NCBI GenBank assembly: GCA_036874045.1
Contig: CM072335.1
Coordinates: 19,165,501-19,229,500 of the forward strand
Direction of reading: 5' to 3'
DNA length: 64,000 nt
From: Cymodocea nodosa
Lineage: Eukaryota > Streptophyta > Magnoliopsida > Alismatales > Cymodoceaceae
The position numbers were made by a program, and so were the translations under genes. The notes beneath the pieces are model-generated. The model saw nothing but the letters and a program-made list of their open reading frames with translations, ran no database searches and was not told the origin of the DNA. Below, piece after piece: positions 46,401 to 58,510 of the stretch. Each line of letters begins with the position of its first letter. Positions within the stretch are counted from its first letter, which is position 1.

Positions 46401-48300
46401 AAGAGATATTTATTAAGTCCGCTACCAACTGCGTAAACTCTAAGTAAGCAAGTAAATGCTTCCTCTCTTTTGCTATTGGTTGTTTATTCGATGGTATTTG
46501 TGGATTTAAAGCAACTATAAGACGAAGAAGTATCAATGGTATTCCTGATTCATATTAATCTTTAAACCATAAAAAATAATGACAGTGGTTATTAAGTTGA
46601 TCAAGATTTAAATTCTAGTAAAAATCACCAATAACATGGTCATGATTAACTAATAAGCTATTAGAATTTAATTGTCGTACATTTTGATTGCAGAAGGCAT
46701 ATGGTCCTACAATTCATATATATATATGCACGATCCCCTACGACATGCACCCCACCCCCCACACACCTGTGCCACGGAAACCGAGCCAATTAAGTAGGTT
46801 TTTCCTGTGTTTGAGGGTATTATAATACGATCATTGGCTGAAACCATAACACGCGCATCATTTCAAGGCATCGAGGTGAGAGTTTCTCGGCCGCCAAGAC
46901 CCCAGAAACCTCTCCGTCTGCCGCCGGTCAAAGGTGAAGAAGGGCAGCAGCGGCATCTCCCTCATCATCACCTTGTGTTCCGAAACTAGCTGGGATACCC
47001 AAGTTCCCATGCATAATTCGTTGCCGCCAAGAAAACCTATCTTTTTGAAGCCGAATGCTGCTCGTCATGCATGGAACAAGATCGAATAGTTTATATGATC
47101 GAGGAGTTGCTTGTGCTTTATGGCTGTCTGTGTTTGACTCGTATGAGACTCCAGGAAATGAGTAGAGTGTGGGTCTGATGCCATGACAATACCATGGAAA
47201 TGGGAAACCTATGGCCGTAGACACGGTCACAAATTAAATAAATTATACAAGTTTTACGATCATACTTCTTTTCATGCCTATTCAAATATTGAAAAAAATT
47301 AAAAATGATTATCGGCCCTAATTTAACTGAATTATTAGAGTTGGTTTACAAGGTTTACGTTCGAAGGTACGTAACGTTGATTATAAGATTCTTGTGGAAT
47401 TAAATCTGAAACAGATAAGAATAGCATCATAGATTATGACATGAATCTATATCACTATTTTTCAATGAAGGCGATTGGCATAAACCTCATAATCGACATA
47501 TGGCTAGCTTGATTACCAGATTGATTATGAAATGTTTTATCTTAGATAACGTGTTTTTATTCATCTAAACACAAACACGGAGTCATCTACTGTTCTTGAA
47601 ATCCTGATCTTTTCGCTTATCGAGATTTTGTTTATCGAAAGTCTCTACTCGCATTTCATTAGGAAGCCTCGTCAACGGTAAAGCCAATTTCAGCCACACA
47701 CACACACACACACATCTTGTAATGTGTGGCTTGAATTATTGCAATTACATCTTGTAATGTGTCTTTTATTAGTTACTTGTGCCTGGTGGCTTGGGTCAAG
47801 ACTGGGGTTCCAAGGAATAGTACCTCTTCGCAGATAAAACAATGACTATGGCAGTTAATTAACTTAAAACATAAATGATCTCATTGAAATTTATTTTAAC
47901 TTGTTATTCATTACAGAAATTTTAGCCTACCACTAAATCTATCATTATAACTCAAAAATCATCACTTCTCTTGTTATACAAACGGCCTATGGTGATGGCC
48001 CTATCATTATAACTCAAAAATCATCACTTCCCTTGTTATACAAACGGCCTATGGTGATGGCCCTAGTTTCTTGGCCACACAAACGGTCTATATTTTTTAA
48101 TAACTTTTCTTCCTTTTCTTTTCTAAAACTTTTCCTTACCTTCCCACGTGCATGAACCTCCTCTGAGAATCATGGTAAAACAGGAAAAAAGACTACTTCC
48201 CATCTCCATCACCGTTACTTTATCTTTGAAAATTTTCTTTTCTATTAGAAACTTGACATTGTCCTCCATCGATGGCATCAACGCCTACATTTCATTTTAT
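46401..48300. other. Unassigned region; small repeats
   Basis: No supported gene. 46800-47230 is GC-richer with open frames on both strands (plus 46807-46989, minus 46928-47230) that I do not recognise. An AC microsatellite lies at about 47694-47714. The 62-bp duplication at 47939 is listed separately. Confidence 0.4.
47939..48062. repeat. 62-bp tandem duplication
   Basis: CTATCATTATAACTCAAAAA... repeats at 47939-48000 and 48001-48062 with one visible difference (TCTC versus CCCT region). Confidence 0.95.
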
Positions 48301-49560
48301 TGGGATTTTCAAGTGAAAGGAAGTTGACCTATAAATTAGAAGCAAGAGACTCTTGTAAGTCAGGTTATGTTTCACTGTTATACAACACAATAAAGGCTTA
48401 TCTAATGATCAGTAGATTTCAATTATTTAGTACATTGAAATTTGTGGTTTATGCTACCAGTCTTTTAGTTAATTTGCCATTTTTTTTGTATTTCAGGTAG
48501 AACTGTAGGATCTATGTAGAGGAAAAAATGAAGTTTGGGCATCCTATATATGTCAGTGTTTTAACAATTTTGTAAAACCATGTTGGTATGTCTTACCATG
48601 AAAATATTATTATTAGTAGTTATATTTGATATAGGCTGTGGTAAATAGTAGTGCGGTTGTATGTGATTAAATCGGAATACATTTAAGGAGATCCATTACC
48701 ACGTACACACACACATATATGTATGCATTAAACATCAATTAGTGTAATCCTAATTTTACAATCTTTTTACTAATCCACATGGTATTAGAGCAATGGAATA
48801 CCTAACCCTCTACCCACACTTTCTATTGTCGCTCCTTCTACTACTCTTTTCTATTCCTTTTACCATTGTGCTCACTCCACCTTTGACGTCACTACTTCAT
48901 CCCTCTACTGCTTCTTGCTGTTTCTTTTGCTTGCCCCAATCTCAATTATATTTTGATAGTTTCCTCCAAGGTTGTCATTGTCGACTATTTCTACCTAATA
49001 TCAAGTAACTACAACTCCTCCTACGGTCATTATTGCTTGTAGCCTAATTTAGGATTACTTCATTGCTAATGGAGGCTGCTAACAACCTTACCCTACTTGT
49101 TTGTTCCCATCGTTGCTTGTCGTTCTTTGCATTCATTGTTTTCTATTAACTATTATGTTCTCCTAGATGAGCTTCTCCTTTCCTGTTGGGATGAACAACT
49201 GTAGATCTTTTGGCACTGCTAGGCACTACTCCCTTCACCATCATCCATGGTATAACCAATGCATAGTAGAACAAACGTGTGTCATCATTTCTATTTGATT
49301 CATAGTAAAACTATTGCAAGTCTATGAGAATGGCTAGTGGGGAATTTGTCATCTACCATTTGACTAGAACCTTCAGGAAATTAAATAAGAAAAATTACCT
49401 TCTTTGGTCTCAAAGCTTTTCAAACATTCATTGTAGTGTAGTAGGTCCACCTCACTTGTCAACCTCTTGATGTTAAAGACAACACTTATTATGATTGCTT
49501 TGTAGATCATGATGCTATTATGATAAGTGATTTCTTTTCTATTTAGATAGTTTAAGTTCA
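48301..49560 (+). mobile_element. Possible copia LTR end and leader
   Basis: TGGTATTAGAGC at 48780-48791 is one base from the initiator-Met tRNA PBS and follows ...CTAATCCACA (ends 48779), the normal copia LTR-PBS junction. A pyrimidine-rich leader follows, but no Gag could be read, so the element is very decayed. The LTR start is not defined. Confidence 0.45.
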
Positions 49561-50150
49561 TATATAAGAGTAATTTATATTACAAATAGTTTAAACTTAT
49601 ATTTAGAAGTATTTTATTATTTTAAAAGTTTAAACTTGTATCTAAATGTAAATTTAATTCAAGTAATTTAGACTCTTTCTTAAGAATAATTTTGATTCAA
49701 GCAATTTAAGCTTTCTCAAAAGCATTAGATATTTCATATTTTAGAAAATTTAAGTTCATATTTAAAAGCAATTCATAATTTTAGATAGCTTAGGCTCATA
49801 TCTAAAAGTATTTTATATTTTGGATAGTTTAAGCTTATATCTAAAAATATTTTATAATTTTAATATACATAGAGACATTTCAATCATTTGAACATGTGCA
49901 AAGGTATTTGATAATTTAAATGCACATAGGGGTATTTTAGTAACTTAGGTGTGCACAAAAGAGGATTTTGGTGATTTGGGTGAGGACAAAGACATTTTGA
50001 TGATTTAGAGTTCATAAGGGCATTTTGGCAATTTGGGAATGCACAAGGGACATTTTGATAAGTTAGATTTCATAAGAGGCATTTAGGTAATTTAGGAGTT
50101 TACAAGGCTACTTTGGTAATGTTGGAAGTACACAAGCATATTTCATCTTA
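49560..50150. repeat. Degenerate short tandem repeats
   Basis: 49560-49880 repeats AGTTTAAGCTTATATCTAAAAGTATTTTATA-like units; 49900-50140 repeats CACAAGGGCATTTTGGTAATTTGG-like units of about 35-45 bp. Both are minisatellite-like and non-coding. Confidence 0.75.
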
Positions 50151-50189
50151 TTTTATGCATGCTTATACTTTAATACCATACATATGTAT

Positions 50190-50640
50190 CACTACGACAA
50201 AACTAGGCTAATCTGTCACTATATGCCTTAAATTCGTTACAATATGAGGGGTCAACATCTGTCACTAATACCCTCGTTACAATATACATATAATAACGAA
50301 TGTTTAAAATCTGTTACTATATGTCATCTACTGTGACGAATGATATCTGTCATGTCATCCATCACAAAAAGGTAGTTATAATAACATATTAGATCTGTCA
50401 CTATATATATGAGATTCGTCACTATATGTGATTTATTATGACGGATCCAATAAGTTATCTCTTTCATTACTAAAGGGGACCTATAAATCTATCACTATAG
50501 GTTATAATGTCCATCACTATAATTTGAAATGAATCACCTCATCTATCTATCTATCACTAAAGAAGGGACATAGTGACAAATAAGGTGTAGTGTCCATCAC
50601 TAAATGTAGTTTTAGTAACCAATATTCGTATACACACTTA
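50190..50640 (+). mobile_element. Terminus and subterminal repeats of a CACTA DNA transposon
   Basis: CACTACGACAAAA at 50190-50202 fits the CACTA-family terminal inverted repeat. It is followed by many CTGTCACTATA / TCGTCACTATATG / GTGACGAATG words in both orientations to about 50640, the subterminal repeat array that binds the transposase. I did not find the matching right terminus (TTTTGTCGTAGTG) in the window and no transposase, so this is one end of a non-autonomous or truncated copy. The interior may run on to the right. Confidence 0.6.
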
Positions 50641-52850
50641 TTAAAAATTCAACAATGTTTTAAAAAAAAAAAAATGAAGAAAGTAAAAAATTAAATTAAA
50701 CAAAAATTGTATTGATTACAACAAAAAAAATTTACAAGCCAAATATTCGTACGTTCATAATTAATAAGTACAGTTTACATATTTAGAATGTCATGCACAA
50801 ATTAGATAATTTGATAACATTTAAAATTTAAGAAAAAATAACAAAAATCTAAAAATTTTACTTTGTGTTCTCCCCACTTTGTCAACAACAGAATATCCCT
50901 GATCGAAATTAATTTTCTGTAATTTCAACCTACAAGAATAGTTAAAGACATAAATCATAATTAGAAATTAAGAGTTATATGATGTATAATTTGAACATAT
51001 GGTTAACTTTGCAAAATCATAACTTAAAGATCATTAAAGAAAATCACGTGACACAGTATATAGTGTTAAGTACCTCTATAAGTGTTTTATGTGGATTTTT
51101 TATATATCAAGAATATTGGTAATATATGGAACCTCTTAAGAATCAAACTAGTGATTCCATGTCTTAACACCTTTCGAAGAAGGATGCCTCATTTGCATTA
51201 ACAATCACAAGCATATACGTAACATAGAAATAAAATTTTTCTGATTGTATAAAAGAATACATGAAAATATAGTATATTTCAAGATTACAATGAAATAATT
51301 CAAAGAAAAGTTTATACCTATTTCGGGAAACATTTGATATTTCAAGTAACTCTTTTTCTTCACGGGCCTCGGTTTCGAATGTATCAGGCCCATATACCTT
51401 TTTTTTTTTCTTTTTTTCACAGGTCGAGCCGACTGGCTGTTTCTCCTTCTCCCTTCCATCTTATTTCTTTTATTTCTTTCTTCACGGGCCTGGGTCGAAT
51501 GGACCAGACCGAATTTCCCCTCTTTTCCCCTACTCGCCTTTTTTTTCCTTTTATTCTACCGAACTGGGTTGGGAGTCTAGGTTGAGCCCAATTATTATTC
51601 TTTCTTTTTTCTTTCATATGTTTCTCTACATTTCATATATATATATATATATATATATTCTCTTTCTTTTGTCTGTTCGATCGTCTTCTCCGAAAAGCGC
51701 TATCGTGCGTCGCAGTCGGGGCTGCTAGACCGCTGAACCCTCAAGGCAAAGGTCGCTCGTTCGCCTGACTGACCATCATTGGGGATTTTGCGTGTGCGTT
51801 CCATCGACTACGCACCAAGACAGGGAATCGAAGCTCAACGCTCATCCAACCAAAACAGCGTATCTAGCAGGAGGTCAACTATGGCGCTCTTAGATGTTCG
51901 GCAGAGGACGCATCAATGCTGCCTACAATCACGTCGAGGGATTGGGGCAATCCGTCTACACACGTTTATTCTCCCATTTTTTAGTTAGGACATTCGAGCC
52001 AGTGGAACAAAATTGGGTTTGCCGGAACTGCAACCCACCTGTAGTTTCTTCTGTGACTAGGTGGTGGTGTTGGGGCGAACGCATAGAGACAAACGATTGA
52101 GAGGGACGTCCAGTAGGCGCTCCACAGTACAAGGCTCCGGCTAAGGGAACCGTGCGTGAGAGAGTGTTGTGGAGCGTGGTGTTCCAGCAAAGTGGGAGGG
52201 TTGCTCCGGTGAGCTCTTCTCAGTAGCCAGGATCCAACTATGGAACCATGCGTGAGGAAGAGCGGTTATAGTGAGCTCTTCTTGGAAGCAAGGATACATC
52301 TATGGAACCATGCACGAGGAAGAGCGGGGAAGGTCGATGTTCAGCTAGGGTTTCTAAAAGTGTGTGTGAGTTGACAGGCATCCAGGGTGTGTTGGGGATC
52401 CGAAGGCTACGAGATCTGGGGTTCCGAAGGTTGGGGGGAGAGTCGAGGATTCGTTTTTTCTGAGAGTGCTCCTCTTGTTCGTCAACAATCTAAGGGGAGA
52501 TTTATAGCAACGTCAGTCTCTCTAATTTCCAGCGCCTGAATTAGAAAGCAAGGCTGGCATCGTCTGTTTGGGGAAGACGACACGCAATTTGGGAAGGATA
52601 CGCGAGCTGACGACACCGCGTACTGAGCGACTGCACGATTCAAGGCCTTGCGCATCGGTTGGCAATAGCGGTTTTTGGCGCAATCGGTTGATTGATTTTG
52701 GGTGACGCACGCCGAGTGACTACTAGGAGAGTATAGCAACAGGCGGCGGAGGAGGTCGAGTGTACGACGACGTCGAGATGCATGCATGGGCAATCGTTCG
52801 CATGCCCCTTCGTCTTCCTCGTCGTCATATTTTTATTTTTTAAGGTTATT
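50641..52850. other. Unassigned; GC-richer part may be CACTA interior
   Basis: No supported gene. 51330-51600 is pyrimidine-rich with repeats of TTCACGGGCC. AT microsatellite at about 51639-51658. 51690-52800 is GC-richer, with several open frames on both strands, none recognisable. Confidence 0.35.
52209..52329. repeat. 62-bp diverged tandem duplication
   Basis: GTGAGCTCTTCT...ATGGAACCATGCGTGAGGAAGAGCG at 52209-52270 and again, with about ten changes, at 52271-52329. Confidence 0.85.
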
Positions 52851-53860
52851 TTGCACGAAACCCCTGACGTTTTGAAAATTACATTTTTATTCCACTTTTT
52901 GGAAAAATCTTACCGGTAGTAGTTTGTCCCCTCAAGAAGTAATAATGAAAGATTTTTAATTTTCACATTTTGAGTAAGTTGTTTTTACAAGAAAGTTTAT
53001 CTTCTTTACTTGGGAAAATAACTTTAAGTTTTCAATAGGTTTATCCTCATATTACTTAGAATATTAAATCTTCAACTTTGGTTTGGTGAAGAAGTTATCT
53101 TCATTACTCAAGAGACCAATTCGATCTGATCTTGTAGCGAGAAAGGTTTTATGGTCATTGTCATCGGTAAGAGTTACAATCAGTACGAGCCACAACATGG
53201 CATTCTAGTCCTTACCGGGTGTTCAACCTTATTATATGATATTTATTCAATGAGGTTTTCCTTTTTATTTTGGGTCATCTCTTTTATTTTTTGACTAAAG
53301 TGAGTGAATTTTACCTTATTATTTAAGAGGTTGAGTAAGCTTAATCTTATTATTCATGAAATGAAATAAATTTAACCTCGTTATTCAAGAGCCAAAATAA
53401 GTTTAACCACGTTACTCAAAAAGTCAAAAGGAAAAATCATTCAAAAAGTTCATAATCAAAATTTAACCGATTATTATGATATGTTTCTTATTAGTACCAA
53501 AGAAAATAATCCAGTTGCTCCTCAATATGAAGAATTAAATTATGATGAAAATTTAAATCATAAGGATCAAACATATGATGGTACTCATATAAAAGTACTT
53601 AGTTCAAATGAAATTTATACTAAAATCGAAGACCTCCCTTTTATCTAGAAACGATTATAAAAAAATAAATGAGAAGATGATCAAGAAATGAAGATGCAAA
53701 ACAAAACATAATTTGTTAAACTCTAGGGAAAAATCTAGATTGCCTATCTAGGCTTTTTCATAAAATCATCCAAACATATTATGGTAGAGGGTAATCGGTG
53801 TAAGAGAGGAGAGAAGAGTGGTACCGAAGATGATGAGATGAGAGCTTGACGGGCCGATGC
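52851..53860. other. Unassigned AT-rich DNA with a coding-like stretch
   Basis: 53300-53430 has TTTAACCTCGTTATTCAAGAG-like short repeats. At 53482-53648 the plus strand reads MFLISTKENNPVAPQY... to ...KIEDLPFI, 55 codons with protein-like composition. I do not recognise it and it may be a transposon remnant. Confidence 0.3.
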
Positions 53861-54130
53861 GACAAATAGAAGGTTCGACATAGACAATGCAGTAAGAGTT
53901 CGACGCAAATGACGATGGTTAAGTGTTCGGCACAAATGACAACAGTGAGTGTTCGATGCAGAAGGTGATGATGAGTGTTTAGCCCGAACAACAACAACGA
54001 GTGTTCGACGTGGACGACGACGACAACAAGTGTTCAGTGCAAACAACGACAACGAGAGTTCGACGGCGACCAGTGTTTAGCGCAGACAACGAGTACGAGT
54101 GTTCGATGCGGACGACAATGGAGGAAGTTG
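53860..54130. repeat. GC-rich minisatellite, roughly 30-36 bp units
   Basis: Repeated GAGTGTTCGACGCGGACGACGACAAC-like units, diverged. Long open frames on both strands (for example 53744-54052 minus) come from the repeat and are not genes. Confidence 0.85.
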
Positions 54131-54209
54131 AGTGTTCAGATGAGTTGAGGCACAGAAAGGGGTTTGTAGGCATTTTCCAAAGGGAGAGGGACGGAAAATG
54201 CAGGTAATG

Positions 54210-56267
54210 TCCCTTTTATATTACATGCAAATGAAGGAAAATATCGGTTTGGGGTTTATTTTCTATTATTTTCAAAGTACACAAACATCTCCTTCATTAT
54301 GCAAAGATTTTTGTTAGCACCCCCCTAGCTTTGATCTTACTTCATGCTCCTATCGACCTTTAAATATATGATTTATAATTTTTTTTATGAAGTTAAGACT
54401 TCGATCTTTCATTTGCATATTTAATCGCATCAATCTGATCTATGGTTGGAGAGATTTGAATTTTCAAAGTTAACCCGAACTATAAACAGGTGTATCTACC
54501 ATGGGGTGTGTGCATTGAATTAGAAATGTCAGCAACAATTCAACCCTACCTTGATATTTTTTCTCCATATTTTTCTACGAAATTAGATTCCTAGAGTTTT
54601 CATTTGCCTCCTAGATTACATTATTTGGATTAGTGATCATTTCACTATGAATTTTTGAAGTTTGCATATACTGATAGTTAATTCCACTGATCTAAAATGC
54701 ACCTCAAGATTCATGTGGCATTACACAAGCCTTATGTGTCTTGATGTTTTTGCTGCACATTTTTTCCAAATTGTAGATTTGATGTGCTTCAATCCGGTGC
54801 TTATTTCATGAATTTTTCATTTCATGTAAATTTTAATATGATTTTTCAAAGTTTGCATATTTTAGTAGTCTATTTAGCATCTCTAGGCATATTATGGTTT
54901 AATTTATCTCTCACATGCATTCCATGATTGTTTGAAAATGATTGTCATGTGTGAATGCGATGTTTGCTTACGTAAGTTGAATGTTATGCTTATTTAACTC
55001 ATACTTGATTATGTTAATTCTTTCAATCACTTTGTAATATATCTTATTTCATACACATGCATGCATGCTTATTGTCATTTCCATTATTTATATACTTGTT
55101 TATTAAAAACCGTTAATACTTAGCAATCACCTCTTAGATTTGCATTAGACAATATGCAAATCAAAATTAAGTCATGATTTAATCCAAGAAGGTGTATTAT
55201 GATTTACAATTTAAAGTGTACTTTCTACAACATGAATTTGGTTTCATGTGTATGACCAAATTCAAGTGTAAAGTCACATACATCGTCGTTTTATTAACAT
55301 ATATATCTATCAATTTTAGAATTTTATGATTTTATTAATCCTAATTTGCACGTAATTAGACTTGAAAGTAAAGTCACATGTAACCTCGATTTATGCATTT
55401 TAAATAATATTTTATAACATTTCATTAATAATTTAAAACATGACATATAGAAATCAAGTTTACATGTAGTAAAATTATAGAAGAATAGACAATATCTCTA
55501 AACTTCATCTCATCTTTAAGATTGATAAATCTCAAAAGTCTAAGAACATAACTTGCATCTAAAGTCATCTCCTTTAGTTGAGTCAAACCATAGAGTTGCA
55601 TTCGACACATCATATAGAACTAAGGTCATACACACACTCATTAGTCTTCTCTTCTTATCTCTTAGAGTCAAATTCTATAATTCCTCCATTTTTAACTTAT
55701 CACTAGATTTGGATTTATATAAATGATAATCAATTAATTTACTAAAATCAATCAAGATTTCTTCAAAATTATATGAGTAAACGTTTTTATTCTACATGTC
55801 TCGATCATCTACTTTGCACAATATGCATGCCTTTTACATCTTGTTTACTTTGTCTACTTTTCTTGTTTGTTTTAGTCAGACCATATTAAGACCTTTAAAT
55901 TAGGATCATGTATAGATCATTCCTTACTCACCATACAAGTATAAGAATACTTACACAACCCATCTCCTAAATTTGTAATTCTATTCATCCATATAGGTAA
56001 AAATATTAATCTTCTTATCTCCTTCAATTTTTACATAAATAAGCATCAACATACATTTAGATGTTTTTGTACACATTTCTCATCAAGAAATGAAACATTA
56101 AGAAATGATTGTAATAGTGGGAAATTGAAATGATATGATAGGAAAATTTGAATATTTATGCACATTGGGAAATGACAAGAAATGATAAAAATTCTAAGGT
56201 GTTTGTGCAAAAAAGGAAATACATTATTTAATAATTTTTAAAATATTAATTAATAAATTGAAATAAT
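54210..56267. other. Unassigned AT-rich DNA
   Basis: No gene, repeat unit or element end recognised. General texture (GCATATTTTAGTAG, TTGCATATACTG repeats of theme) is that of an old LTR or intergenic relic. Confidence 0.4.
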
Positions 56268-56505
56268 TGTTAGGATCGGTAGACTCACCAGAGGGGGGGG
56301 GTGAATGGTGAAAGTGTGTAATTTTTAAGTTCTTTTGAATGTTGAAACAAATGATTCAAATAGAAGTGAAATGAGATGAATTTAAACGAATGCAAAGCAA
56401 TAAAGAAAGATAACACACAACAAGTTTTAGGTGGTTCACCAACTTGGCTAGTCCACCCCCAAGATTCACTTGGGCTTCACTAAGTATTTCAACACTTACA
56501 CACTT

Positions 56506-56650
56506 GCTTTCAGGTCAAAGCAAGAACCAACAACACAGAAGTTTTCAGGTAAAAACTTCAGTAAACCAACCTCTAGAGTTTTCAGGTCAAAACTCAAACC
56601 AACAACTGAATGTAGCTTTCAGGTTAAAGCCACAAACCAACAGCTTGAAT
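56506..56650. repeat. Four short tandem units in the LTR
   Basis: TTTCAGGTCAAA...AACCAAC units of about 35-37 bp starting near 56509, 56542, 56579 and 56616. They fall in the transcribed part of the LTR. Confidence 0.75.
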
Positions 56651-57170
56651 CTTTCAATCAGAGTTTGGCGCACAGAGCTTTTTCTGCAGTAAGTCTTTAG
56701 AGTATGCTTCACTGTTTGCAAACTTAAGTATATTTGAAATTGAGGTGTAGCTCACTGTATATGTTATATCTGTTGTGTGTCTTCTTCTCTTAAACTCCTC
56801 ATATACATGCTAAAGGCATAACGATCATATTTTTCTTTCAACGGATGTATTTTGCTGTACTTGGTAAATAATCAGACCTAAAAATGGTAAGTTACCGTTC
56901 TGTTTGATATTCAGTAAATAACCTTCCGAAAATCTCAGGCTTTCAGATGATTATAAAAATAACTTACCGAAAAGCATCCATAACTTGCCGATTCATCACT
57001 CATGTTCTGTTCTCTAAGTCACGTGAGGATTTTAAGTTGCTCACGTGTAAAGTTAAGTGTTCGGAGTCTTGTATTTAACTTACCAAAAGAGCTCCTGATT
57101 TTCGGATAGTTAACTACTATAACTTACCGAACTTTCATTTAAGCCTCTGACAGTTGTTCCTTTAAAACTA

Positions 57171-57780
57171 CACGTGCATAAAAACATAACTTAAGTTTCA
57201 AATAGTTAAGCCATAACTCACCGAAATTCTCTTGAGATTTCGGATAGTTATCTTTCTAACTCTTCAAAAAATCCATCTGAACATCTGTTTGGAATTCTAC
57301 ACGTGGGAAAATCACTAACTTAAGTTTCGGATAGTTAAATCATAACTCACCGAAATTCTCTTAAGATTTCAGATAGTTATCTTTCTAACTCTCCAAAAAC
57401 TTAAATGATCTTCTTTCTAGAATTCTGCACGTGGCAATTTTAATAACTTAAGTTTCAGATAGTTAAACTGTAACTTACCGAAACTCTTCTTTGAAATTTC
57501 AGATAGTTAACTAACTCTCTGATTTTTCTCTTTTAATCTTTCAACTACCGGCATCTCCATTTTGCATGTGCGTAATAAAATGACTTAAGTTCCAGAAAGT
57601 TATGCCTATAACTTACTGAAAAACTCGAATAGTCATCTAACTCTCCGAAGAGAAAACTCAGATAGTTATCTAACTCTCCGATAAGTCCTTTAAGCTTCCG
57701 TTCTATATTTCTGCACATGATTTATTGAATGACTTAAGTTTCGAATAGTTAGCCTTTCTAACTTTTCGATTTTCCTTTTT
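57171..57780. repeat. Tandem array of about 130-bp units with CACGTG and inverted motifs
   Basis: CACGTG or a one-base variant begins each unit at 57171, 57300, 57428, 57565 and 57714. Each is followed by ACTTAAGTTTCGGATAGTTA, then TAACTCACCGAAA, then AGATTTCGGATAGTTATC and TAACTCTCCGAA. The two arms (CGGATAGTTA and TAACTCACCGA) are near inverted copies. Confidence 0.8.
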
Positions 57781-58112
57781 CTTTCGGATAGTTAACTCCA
57801 TAACTCTCCGATCATTCAACCAACTTAATTGTCTGATATAATAACTCTTCGAAGGCTTTGTAAAATTCGAATAGTTATCATTCTAACTGTCTGAAAGTCT
57901 TGCCGCTATTTTATTCTTCAGATACTTGAACCTGTAACTGTCCGATTTTATTGTAACTTGAAAGTATTATCATCTATAGCCTTCTCAATCTGTTCGTCTG
58001 CTTGGAAATTGTTCTAACAGCCTTCTGAACTAAAGTAGTGTAGACTTAACTGTGAAATACAATATGTTTCCTCACATAGGTTTTGCATTATCAAAATACT
58101 CGGGTTTTAACG

Positions 58113-58126
58113 ATCTCCCCCTTTTT
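58113..58126 (-). promoter_or_regulatory. Polypurine tract
   Basis: Plus strand ATCTCCCCCTTTTT immediately right of the LTR; a second tract, CTCCCCCTTTTTG, is at about 58373-58385. Confidence 0.8.
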
Positions 58127-58510
58127 GATAATGACAAAAACCTTTACATTTATTTACATGTATTTCACTCCCTAGTGTATTACTATACAATCAGTCACAC
58201 AAAGAAAAATAAAATAGGAATTTATCAATACTATACTGACGAGAAGGGATTCCTCCGCCTGACTTTGAGCTAACTTCTCTCCCTATTTGTGTGTTGAGTT
58301 TTTCTTCTCTTTTAATGATTCTCTTTCAGTGCTTGTTGGAAATACTGTAAGTGACTAAATTTCCAAATTCTTCTCCCCCTTTTTGTCATTATATAAAAAG
58401 GTGAGGACTGTAAAGCTAAGTTTCTGTAAAACTAATATTGACTGTATCCTGCACAAGTAGGTTAGTAAAAAAAACAAGCTCCCGTATGGTGAGCTTGATG
58501 AAAAAAATAT

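Larger units (their letters stand above)
56268..58112 (-). repeat. 3' LTR of a minus-strand SIRE-like element
   Basis: 1845 bp. On the minus strand it follows the polypurine tract AAAAAGGGGGAGAT and starts CGTTAAAACCCGAG (TG changed to CG), ending ...CGATCCTAACA at 56268. Its CACCCCCCCCTCTGGTGAG end is close to that of the LTR at 1098-2416, as is the start region (TTTTGATAATGCAAAA), so these two are one family. Contains two arrays, listed separately. Confidence 0.85.

Noticed and set aside
45871..46416. 181-codon open frame, plus strand
   Set aside because: Composition is not protein-like, it overlaps another long frame, and it crosses a promoter-like G-box cluster and a G run.
53744..54207. 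Open frames of 62-102 codons on both strands
   Set aside because: They come from a GC-rich minisatellite with no stops in its unit; the protein would be a repeat artefact.
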